Below, one piece after another: positions 1-6,465 of a stretch of 33,746 bases of DNA. A model generated the notes under the pieces. It searched no databases, was not told the origin of the DNA, and saw only the letters and a program-made list of their open reading frames with translations. The stretch covers positions 1-33,746 of the forward strand of contig CANRNU010000025.1 of NCBI GenBank assembly GCA_947632005.1, given 5' to 3'. Every line of letters begins with the position of its first letter. Position 1 is the first letter of the stretch. The position numbers and the translations under genes are program-made. This DNA comes from an uncultured Oscillospiraceae bacterium (GTDB taxonomy: Bacteria > Bacillota > Clostridia > Oscillospirales > Oscillospiraceae).

Positions 1-711
1 ATGACCTTTTTCGACCTGCTGCAAAACGTGTTCGCCGCCCGGCACCCCACCAGCTACGCCAAGCTGTGGAAGGCGGGACGGGTGGCCGGGATGCTGTGCC
101 GCTGGGCCGTGGAGGACTGCCCGGAAAAGCTGGCCGGCCTCCCGGGCTGCGCCGGCCCGGCGGAGGTGAGCGCCCGGCGGGAAGAGCTCATCCGCTTCGC
201 CGACCGGGCCGGACGGCTCTATGACGCGGGGATGATCCACTGCTTCAACCTGGTGCTGCTGTCCTGCCGGGGGCTTTTCGAGGAGGAATACGCCCTCATC
301 CAGCTGCACACCTACTGCGGGGCCCAGCTCCTGGCGGAGCACCCCTCCACCGCCGCCTTCGCGGACGTGGCCCACGGCCACCACTGCCACTTCGACGAGA
401 AGGGCGGCTATCCCCTGGGCTTCTCCCTGCACAGGTCCCCTGTCCGGGCCATGATCCACATCATCGCCGTGGCCGACGCTCTCACCACCGGCACCGATGA
501 GGTGGGCAGCCGCTACCGGGCCCCCAAGCCCTTCCAGGAGGTCCTCCGGGAGCTCCGGGACGGCGCCGGGACACAGTACGCCCCCTTCGTGGTGGACCTG
601 CTGAAGGCCCCCGCCCGGCAGGAGGAGCTGGAAGCGGCCCTGGCCCGCTGGACGCCGGAGGCATACCGGGCCCTGTATGACCGCCGGGCGGAGTTGGCCG
701 ACATCGTATAA
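1..711 (+). CDS. HD-GYP-like domain protein with substituted HD motif
   Basis: 236 residues from the ATG at base 1; the true start could lie upstream of the window. The order of motifs follows the HD-GYP family (c-di-GMP phosphodiesterases and relatives): an early His in 'ARHPTSY' (about residue 15), 'LYDAGMI' (about 74) where the family has LHDIGKI, 'LHTYCGAQLL' (about 102) for the H-x-x-x-G helix, 'GHHCHFDEKGGYP' (about 126-138) for the GYP signature, and 'VADALTTG' (about 158) for the later Asp. The His of the HD pair is Tyr here, so a metal ligand of the usual di-iron site is lost while most other ligands remain. It may be a reduced-activity or binding-only protein, or act on another phosphodiester. 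No sensory domain or membrane segment is seen, so it appears cytosolic. It ends convergently with the lipoprotein gene at 785. Family call is good; activity is uncertain. Confidence 0.75.
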   Translation: MTFFDLLQNVFAARHPTSYAKLWKAGRVAGMLCRWAVEDCPEKLAGLPGCAGPAEVSARREELIRFADRAGRLYDAGMIHCFNLVLLSCRGLFEEEYALIQLHTYCGAQLLAEHPSTAAFADVAHGHHCHFDEKGGYPLGFSLHRSPVRAMIHIIAVADALTTGTDEVGSRYRAPKPFQEVLRELRDGAGTQYAPFVVDLLKAPARQEELEAALARWTPEAYRALYDRRAELADIV

Positions 712-731
712 AAACCGCATACAAGACAGCA

Positions 732-758
732 AGGCGCGGCAAGATGCTTGCCGCGCCT
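732..758. terminator. Perfect 12-bp hairpin between convergent genes
   Basis: A GC-rich 12-bp perfect stem (732-743 with 747-758) and a 3-nt loop lie between the stop at 711 and the minus-strand stop at 785. Neither side has an immediate T-run, so it may work as a weak bidirectional terminator or as an RNA 3'-end barrier. Confidence 0.5.
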
Positions 759-784
759 CGTCTATTGAGAGGAAAAGGTATATG

Positions 785-1573
785 TTACGGATAGCCGTGG
801 GTACGGACATTTTTCAGCACGACGTTGAACCCCTCGGGGCTCAGGTGGATGCCGTCGCCGTTGCAATACTCCTCCCGGAGGTCCCCGTTTTCATCCATCA
901 GCACGTCGTGGGTGTTCAGATACCGGGTCCCCGTCTCCTCGGCCACCGCCTCGATCCAGCCGTTGGCGGTGTTGATGGGGTCGTTGCCGATGGTGGAGGG
1001 GACCTGCGCGTCGATCACGGGATAGATGGAGTGGCAGATGATCTTCGTGTCGGGGCTGACCTCCTGGACCGCGTGGATAAGGCCCTCGTAATAGCCTTTG
1101 AACTCATCCTCGTCCAAAAAGGCTATGCCGTTGAGCCCCAGGGTGATCAGCAGGTATTCCGGCTGGCGGCGGGCGGCGGCGTCGGCGATGGACAGGGAGC
1201 TGACCTCCCCCTGCTCGTCGTGATATTCTATGGTCTCCACCGCCCAGTTGTTGATGGTGAGGGTGCCGCTGGCCGGGGTCCAGATCTGGGTGTGGGGCAG
1301 GACGTCATAATACGCCAGGCCATAGGTGGTGCTGTCCCCCAGGAAGACGAACCGGTCTATGTAATCCTGTCCCATGTCCTTTGTCTCGCCCAGACGGGCG
1401 GGCAGCGGTGTGGGACTGGGGCTGGGCGTGGGCGTCGGCGCAGCGGTGGGTACCGGGGTGGGCGCCTCGGCGGTCGCGGGGGGCGCCGTGACCGCGGGGG
1501 ACGGACTTTGGGCGCAGCCACCCATGGTCAGCGCCATCGCCAGGAGCAGAGCCAAGGACAGGACCCTTTTCAA
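785..1573 (-). CDS. SGNH/GDSL-type hydrolase lipoprotein
   Basis: 262 residues from a TTG start at 1573, which follows an AAGGGG ribosome site by 10 bases and gives a standard 'MKRVLSL' signal. A GTG at 1582 in the same frame is too close to that site. Lipobox 'LTMGGC' puts the lipidated Cys near residue 20; then comes a Pro/Thr/Ala/Ser linker of about 40 residues that would cross the wall, then the catalytic domain. SGNH blocks: 'FLGDSTTYG' (nucleophile Ser near 81), 'TLGLNG' (block III Asn), and 'DGIHLSPEG' near the C-terminus (Asp-x-x-His). Such enzymes cleave esters, often acetyl groups on wall or exported polysaccharide; the substrate cannot be read from sequence. Monocistronic, minus strand, extracytoplasmic. 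The family call is firm. Confidence 0.85.
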   Translation of the reverse strand: MKRVLSLALLLAMALTMGGCAQSPSPAVTAPPATAEAPTPVPTAAPTPTPSPSPTPLPARLGETKDMGQDYIDRFVFLGDSTTYGLAYYDVLPHTQIWTPASGTLTINNWAVETIEYHDEQGEVSSLSIADAAARRQPEYLLITLGLNGIAFLDEDEFKGYYEGLIHAVQEVSPDTKIICHSIYPVIDAQVPSTIGNDPINTANGWIEAVAEETGTRYLNTHDVLMDENGDLREEYCNGDGIHLSPEGFNVVLKNVRTHGYP

Positions 1574-1654
1574 CGCCGTCACACCCCTTCATTCGTTCTT
1601 GTTTTTCTTATTCTACACCGTTCCGTCCGTTTTTGCCATATTATTTTACACTTT

Positions 1655-2875
1655 TTACACCCGCTCCCGCCGGGCCCAGCTCCGGATGGCGAAGGGGACG
1701 CAGGCCAGGCCCAGCAGCACCGGGATGGTGATGGACATATACGGCAGCCAGACGCCCTTGCCGAAGATGTGGAAGAAATTCATGCGGAAGATGTCTGTGG
1801 GAGTGCCCACCATGGGGATGAACTGCATCGCGTCCTGGGTCCACATGGGCAGATAGCGGTCCAGCAGCCCCGGCACATAGATGAACGCCAGGCTCAGCAC
1901 CAGGCTCAGCACGTTGTTTTTCACCAGGGCCGACATGAGCATGATGATGCCCGCGTAGCCGATGACCCCCAGGAAGGCGAAGGCCAGTTCGTACAGCTCC
2001 GCCTGGAGCATGTTCCAGGGGGCCACGGCCAGGAGCTTGATGAGCTGGATGGGCGTGTCCCATCCGTCCGTCCCCAGGTAGATGAGCTGCAGCAGCACCG
2101 TCCCGCCCGCGATCAGCACATAGAACTCCACCGCGAAGGCAAAGCCGCTGAGGACCTTGACCCGGGCCAGCTTCTTCCAGCCATACCTGGTGGTGTGCAA
2201 AAGCGGCGCGGTGCTGTTGTGCCACTCCCCGGAGAACAGAAACCCCAGCACGATGGCCAGATACGGCGCCATTCTTGACAGCATCGGCAGCGTACCTGTC
2301 AGCGTCTTTTCCCATCCCCGGGTCCACTCGTACCGCCAGGGGGTCTTCACCTGGCTGTCCATCTCCTGGAGGGTCTCCACGTCCTCGTCGGTCAGCAGGA
2401 GGTTCTGCTTAGTCATTTTCAGGGTGACCTCCAGGTCCTTCGCCCGCCGCTCATAGAAGTCGGTGAGCTTTTCCGTGTCCACATAGCGGATCAGGGGCTG
2501 GTATTGCTGGTTCTCCGGGTCCTCCAGCTCTTCGTATAAGTCGAGAGCGTTCAAAGCCACCGTCCAGTCGTACATGGACGACAGCGACGACCGGGGCTCT
2601 ATGGTCTGAAAATCCTTCACCAGCTTCTGCAGCGTCTCGTCCGTCCAGTAGTCGCCGTATGTGTCCGCCCGGGCCTTGTAGGTCCGGATCATGGAATAGC
2701 CGTTGGGTTCATTGCTGTACAGGTTGGTGGGGTCGTCTCCCTCGCTGCCGAAATACGTCCACTGATAGGCCATCACGCCCGTATAGATGACGCAGTATAC
2801 GAAGCACAGCAGCACGCAAAGCCATACCCTGGTGGTCCGCCACAGTCTCTTGTGTTCCAAAGCAAACAGTTCCAT
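1655..2875 (-). CDS. ABC transporter permease (ABC-2 type), last gene of sigma-ABC operon
   Basis: 406 residues. One N-terminal membrane helix (about 14-38) is followed by a large extracytoplasmic segment (about 40-200, charged, Tyr-rich), then about five more helices in the C-terminal half, ending 'RSWARRERV'. This is the layout of ABC-2 permeases with an outside loop after helix 1, common in bacitracin/lantibiotic-type exporters. The ATG at 2875 is 1 bp after the ATPase stop, and AAAGGAGG lies inside the end of the ATPase gene, so the two proteins are translationally coupled and surely form one transporter. Substrate unknown; the ECF-sigma context suggests an envelope stress or peptide antibiotic. 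Confidence 0.8.
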   Translation of the reverse strand: MELFALEHKRLWRTTRVWLCVLLCFVYCVIYTGVMAYQWTYFGSEGDDPTNLYSNEPNGYSMIRTYKARADTYGDYWTDETLQKLVKDFQTIEPRSSLSSMYDWTVALNALDLYEELEDPENQQYQPLIRYVDTEKLTDFYERRAKDLEVTLKMTKQNLLLTDEDVETLQEMDSQVKTPWRYEWTRGWEKTLTGTLPMLSRMAPYLAIVLGFLFSGEWHNSTAPLLHTTRYGWKKLARVKVLSGFAFAVEFYVLIAGGTVLLQLIYLGTDGWDTPIQLIKLLAVAPWNMLQAELYELAFAFLGVIGYAGIIMLMSALVKNNVLSLVLSLAFIYVPGLLDRYLPMWTQDAMQFIPMVGTPTDIFRMNFFHIFGKGVWLPYMSITIPVLLGLACVPFAIRSWARRERV

Positions 2876-2876
2876 A

Positions 2877-3752
2877 TTATTGCTGCGCCTCCTTTGCGCC
2901 GAAGTGGTAGAGATACGCGTCGTCCAAAATGGGCTCGCAGGGCACGGCCTCCGCCGCAGGCTTTTCGTCCGCGACGATGCGAAGCACCACCCGGTCCCCC
3001 TCGTGGCGGTAGTTGGCCACCGTCACCTGCTCCTGCCACAGCCTCGCCTTCTCCCGGGAAACGGTGAGCTCCCAGACCTTGCCCCGGACCTGCTCCGCCA
3101 GCTCCTGGACGGTGCCGTAGGCGATGAATTGCCCGTCGTCCATCACGAACACCTTATCCGCAATGGCCTCCACATCCGACACGATATGGGTGGACAGCAC
3201 CACGATCTTATTCCCGGCGTACTCGGAAAGCAGGTTCCTCAAACGGACCCGCTCCTTGGGGTCCAGGCCCGACGTGGGCTCGTCCAGAATCAGTATTTGA
3301 GGGTTGTTCAAAAGCGCCTGGGCGATGCCCACCCGCTGCTTCATGCCCCCGGAGAAGGTCTTGATCTTCCTGTCCGCTACGGCGGTGAGCTCCAGCGTGT
3401 CCAGCAGCTCCTCCACCCGCTTTTTCGCCCTCTCCCGGGGGATGCCTTTGAGCGCGGCGATGTAGGCGAGGAATTCCGCGGCGGTATAGGTGGGATAATA
3501 CCCGAAGTCCTGGGGCAGATACCCCAGCACGTCCCGGTAGGCCGGGCCCATGGCCACCACGTCCTTTCCGTTCAGGCGAACCTCACCGGAGGTGGGCTCC
3601 AAAATGGCGCACAGCATCCGCATGAGGGTGGTCTTCCCCGCGCCGTTGGCTCCCAGCAGGCCATAGACCCCGGGCGTCAGGACAGCGCTGACCCGGTCCA
3701 CGGCGATCTTGCGGCCATAGTGCTTCGTGAGCCTATCGATCGACAATTCCAT
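2877..3752 (-). CDS. ABC transporter ATP-binding protein
   Basis: 291 residues from the ATG at 3752 (MELSIDRLTKHYGRK). An in-frame ATG at 3776 would add 8 residues, but AAGGAGG sits 9 bases before 3752. Walker A 'GANGAGKTTL' (about 36-45), Q-loop region near 'LPQDFG' (about 83), signature 'FSGGMKQRVGIAQAL' (about 132-146), Walker B 'ILILDEPTSGLDP' (about 154-166) and H-loop 'STHIVSDVE' (about 187) are all intact. It resembles the BcrA/CcmA-type exporters. The start overlaps the end of the preceding membrane-protein gene by 20 bp and the stop is 1 bp from the permease start. It powers the permease at 1655-2875. Confidence 0.92.
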   Translation of the reverse strand: MELSIDRLTKHYGRKIAVDRVSAVLTPGVYGLLGANGAGKTTLMRMLCAILEPTSGEVRLNGKDVVAMGPAYRDVLGYLPQDFGYYPTYTAAEFLAYIAALKGIPRERAKKRVEELLDTLELTAVADRKIKTFSGGMKQRVGIAQALLNNPQILILDEPTSGLDPKERVRLRNLLSEYAGNKIVVLSTHIVSDVEAIADKVFVMDDGQFIAYGTVQELAEQVRGKVWELTVSREKARLWQEQVTVANYRHEGDRVVLRIVADEKPAAEAVPCEPILDDAYLYHFGAKEAQQ

Positions 3753-4509
3753 ACATATTGACCTCCTTATTCGCATGGATGATATATACGATCTCTTTTG
3801 CCAAGAGAGCGGAATAGACCAGCACCGCCGCGACCCAGATGCCTAAAGCGGATGCCTCGTAAAGCCATGGGAAAAACATCGCGGTGCACCGCCAGAACAG
3901 CACCGTGCCCAGGATGATGACCATGCAGATGAGCGCGCCGCTCCTTCTGCTCCGGCGGAGGAGGGCCAGCATGGCGGTCATGCAGGTGAGGTAGGGCACC
4001 AGGCAGTAGATCACCATCCGGCCCAGGTTTTCAAACGAGTGCTGCAAACAGATCTTCATCGCCAGCAGAAACGTCAGGCACACCAGTGCGCCCCCGCCCG
4101 CCAACACCAGCCTTGCCAGGGTGAGCAGGGCCCCGGAGGTACGGGTGGCGGCCTCCAGCTCCCCGACCCGGTACTGCTGGCCCTTGAAAAAGACGGGCAT
4201 GACCGCCAGGATGAACAGGGGCATGTATACGTGCAGCACATAATACCCCCTGGGCGTGGCCAGGGCCGCCAGGCAAACAGCCGCCAGCATGGCCAGCTGG
4301 GACAGCAAAATGGGGATGCCCTCAAAGTGGAACACGTCCGACAGAAAGCTCCAAAAGCTCTGCCGCTGTTCGGAAAAGGCGGCGGGCTGTCCGTGCATGA
4401 CCGTGACGCAGAGATCCACCGTCTTCTTCACATGCACAGGGTCTATATCGTCCTCCCTCGTCCGGTCCAGATACGCTGTCAGACGCTTTTCAAGTTCTTC
4501 ATTTCTCAT
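3733..4509 (-). CDS. Membrane protein co-encoded with ECF sigma factor (possible anti-sigma factor)
   Basis: 258 residues with ATG at 4509 and GGAAGGAGAT 6 bases before it; the start overlaps the sigma-factor end by 11 bp. A charged cytoplasmic N-terminus of about 80 residues (starts 'MRNEELEKRLTAYLDRT') is followed by about six hydrophobic helices. The order sigma - membrane protein with a soluble N-tail - ABC pair is typical of ECF operons in which the second gene encodes the anti-sigma factor. No zinc-binding ZAS motif (H-x3-C-x2-C) is visible, so a canonical ZAS anti-sigma is excluded. It could instead be an accessory subunit of the transporter. I do not recognise a named family. Confidence 0.6.
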   Translation of the reverse strand: MRNEELEKRLTAYLDRTREDDIDPVHVKKTVDLCVTVMHGQPAAFSEQRQSFWSFLSDVFHFEGIPILLSQLAMLAAVCLAALATPRGYYVLHVYMPLFILAVMPVFFKGQQYRVGELEAATRTSGALLTLARLVLAGGGALVCLTFLLAMKICLQHSFENLGRMVIYCLVPYLTCMTAMLALLRRSRRSGALICMVIILGTVLFWRCTAMFFPWLYEASALGIWVAAVLVYSALLAKEIVYIIHANKEVNMYGIVDR

Positions 4510-5014
4510 GGCCGATCTCCTTCCGCATATTTCTCAGTGCGCACCGGACCCGCCCCTGGGCCGTCCATATCGTACAGCCCGCCGCCTTCGCGATGTCCAG
4601 AAATCGGAGCCGCTCTCCGAACCGGAGCAGGACGGCCTCCCGCTGCTTCGGCGGAAGGGCCTCCAGGAGACTTCGGAGCTCGTCCCGGTCCTCCACCTGC
4701 CGGAGCCCGTCCCGGGGGTCCTCCAGCCGCTCCTCATCCTCCAGGGAATACAGCAGCGCGCTTTTGCTCTCGCTGCTGCACAGCCGGCTGGCGATGGAAA
4801 ACAGATATGCCCTGAACCTCCCCTCGTTCCGATAGCTGGAGATGTATCGGAACAGCCGCAGGAAGGTCTCCTGGGTCAGGTCCTCCGCCGTCTCCCGGTT
4901 CCCACAGCGATATCTGCAATAGCGAAAGACGGAAGGATAGTAGCGATGGATCAGCTCTTCCGCGGCAGTCTCATCGCCCTGTCGTATCCTGCTTATCAAT
5001 TCTTCATCGCTCAT
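4499..5014 (-). CDS. ECF-type RNA polymerase sigma factor
   Basis: 171 residues from the ATG at 5014 ('MSDEELISRIRQGDE'); the open frame runs further upstream but without family sequence. Region 2 spans about 24-80: 'YYPSVFRYCRYRCGN' then 'TAEDLTQETFLRLFRY', the -10-binding part. Region 4 spans about 115-165: 'LPPKQREAVLLRFGERL', then the helix-turn-helix around 'FLDIAKAAGCTIWTAQGRV', which contacts the -35. It is first in a four-gene overlapping operon with a membrane protein and an ABC exporter, so it most likely turns on that exporter and itself in response to envelope damage or a peptide. The ribosome site is modest (AGCAGGTG). An A5T7 tract at about 5082-5096, upstream on the same strand, could be part of the ECF promoter, but no consensus can be assigned. 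Confidence 0.88.
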   Translation of the reverse strand: MSDEELISRIRQGDETAAEELIHRYYPSVFRYCRYRCGNRETAEDLTQETFLRLFRYISSYRNEGRFRAYLFSIASRLCSSESKSALLYSLEDEERLEDPRDGLRQVEDRDELRSLLEALPPKQREAVLLRFGERLRFLDIAKAAGCTIWTAQGRVRCALRNMRKEIGHEK

Positions 5015-5114
5015 AGGGCACCTGCTTTCTTGCTCTACTATGTAATACCGGGAAAACGGGCAAAAAAGGAAAAGCCGTCGAAAAAAATTTTTCCTGCGCC
5101 CTGCCGCCGGGATG

Positions 5115-5149
5115 AAAAATGGCATGACCCAAGGGGCCATGCCATTTTT
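5115..5149 (-). terminator. Rho-independent terminator of MacAB-like operon
   Basis: A 12-bp perfect stem (5115-5126 with 5138-5149), with further CCC/GGG pairing in the 11-nt loop, ends in a T-run on either strand. It lies 41 bp after the stop of the MacB-like gene and separates that operon from the sigma operon downstream on the same strand. Confidence 0.85.
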
Positions 5150-5189
5150 GATATCGGATATTTTGCTGTCCCGCCGGACCCGGAGGGCG

Positions 5190-6452
5190 TCACTCCCTCC
5201 GCAGGGCGTCGATGGGATTCAGGTTGGCGGCCTTGACGGCCGGGAGCATACCGAAGACCACGCCGATGAGCATGGAGAACAGCACCGCCACCGCGATGGC
5301 CGGATAGCTCACCGCCGTGGGCGTCCCCATGGCGGAGGCGATGAACCTGCTGAGCCCCACGCCCGCGGCCACCCCCAGGATGCCGCCGAGACTGGTGAGG
5401 GCGGCAGCCTCCGTGAGGAACTGCCACAAAATGCGCCGCTTCCGCGCGCCGATGGCCTTTTTCAGGCCGATCTCCCGGGTGCGCTCCGTGACCGTCACCA
5501 GCATGATGTTCATCACGCCGATGCCGCCCACCAGCAGGGAGATGCCCGCGATCCACAGCAGCTGATTGTTGGTGGCGTTGGACAGCTTCTGGATGTCGGC
5601 GGCCTGGCTCATCAGGTCGTCGCTCTGATAGGAGAAGCCGCTGGAGGCGTCGGTGATCTGGCTGGCGGTGAGCAGGTCCTCCGCCTGCTGGCCAATACGG
5701 GTCATGTCGTCGGTGCTGGCGGCCTTCAGGACGGCGCCCTGGGGCTCGTCGAAGGAATAGGCGATGGGCCAGTCGGCCAGGGGGATGAACACCTTGCCGC
5801 TGGATTTGTCGGCGTACATCTCGTAGTCCCGATAGCTCTCGATCACAAAGTCACTGGAGGAGGAGCGGTCGATCACGCCGATGACGGTGAAGGGTTCGGT
5901 CTTGATCTCCAGGATCTGTCCCACCGGGTCCGCGTTGCCAAACAGGCTGGCGCTGGCGGTGGCGTCCAGAACGGCCACCTTGCGGAACCGGGAGAAGTCC
6001 GTCGCCCCAAAGCCCCGGCCCTTGGTGAGCCGGTAGCCGTTGACGGCGAAAAAGTACTGGTCCACCCCGTACAGCTCCCCGGAGAAGGCGGTGTTCTTAT
6101 AGCAGACAGAGCTGTCGTAGCTGTCCACCTGCCGGCGGCAGAAGAGACTGGCCGCCACCACATTGTCAAGCTCCGCCAGCGCCTCCCGGGTCTCCTCCGT
6201 GATGGGCGTGACCCCGGCGGGCGCCCCCCGCCAGGACATGTCGTACACCGACCCGTCCTGGCTGAGCTGGACGGTGACCGCGTTGGTCCCCGCGCCGATG
6301 AGGCTCTCCTTGATCTGGTCGTTGGTGCCCTTGATGGTGGACACGATGGTGATGATGGAGGCGATGCCGATGATGATGCCCAGCATGGTCAGGAACGACC
6401 GCATCTTGTGGCCCCAGATGCCCTGAAAGGCCAGAGAGATGTTCTCAAACAT
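5190..6452 (-). CDS. MacB-type ABC transporter permease (FtsX-like)
   Basis: 420 residues. An N-terminal helix near 'MLGIIIGIASIITIVSTI' is followed by a MacB periplasmic-core-like domain (about 45-270). Three helices follow in the C-terminal FtsX region (about 300-405), with the family hallmark 'GGIGVMNIMLVTVTERTREIG' split around residues 308-330 and ending 'AANLNPIDALRRE'. These permeases do not translocate through a pore; they transmit ATP hydrolysis across the membrane to an adaptor. The ATG follows GGAGGCGGAGCAA and lies 13 bp after the second adaptor. The ATPase is encoded separately (8810-9502), as usual in Gram-positives. Probable role: export or expulsion of peptides or lipophilic compounds. 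Confidence 0.9.
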   Translation of the reverse strand: MFENISLAFQGIWGHKMRSFLTMLGIIIGIASIITIVSTIKGTNDQIKESLIGAGTNAVTVQLSQDGSVYDMSWRGAPAGVTPITEETREALAELDNVVAASLFCRRQVDSYDSSVCYKNTAFSGELYGVDQYFFAVNGYRLTKGRGFGATDFSRFRKVAVLDATASASLFGNADPVGQILEIKTEPFTVIGVIDRSSSSDFVIESYRDYEMYADKSSGKVFIPLADWPIAYSFDEPQGAVLKAASTDDMTRIGQQAEDLLTASQITDASSGFSYQSDDLMSQAADIQKLSNATNNQLLWIAGISLLVGGIGVMNIMLVTVTERTREIGLKKAIGARKRRILWQFLTEAAALTSLGGILGVAAGVGLSRFIASAMGTPTAVSYPAIAVAVLFSMLIGVVFGMLPAVKAANLNPIDALRRE

Positions 6453-6465
6453 TTGCTCCGCCTCC

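Noticed and set aside
677-2278. Long plus-strand open frame opposite the SGNH lipoprotein and ABC permease.
   Set aside because: Low-complexity, Gly/Arg/His-rich translation without family sequence; it is the antisense shadow of well-supported genes. The same holds for the long frames at 6439-8910, 8708-10756, 19980-22733 and 26036-27970.
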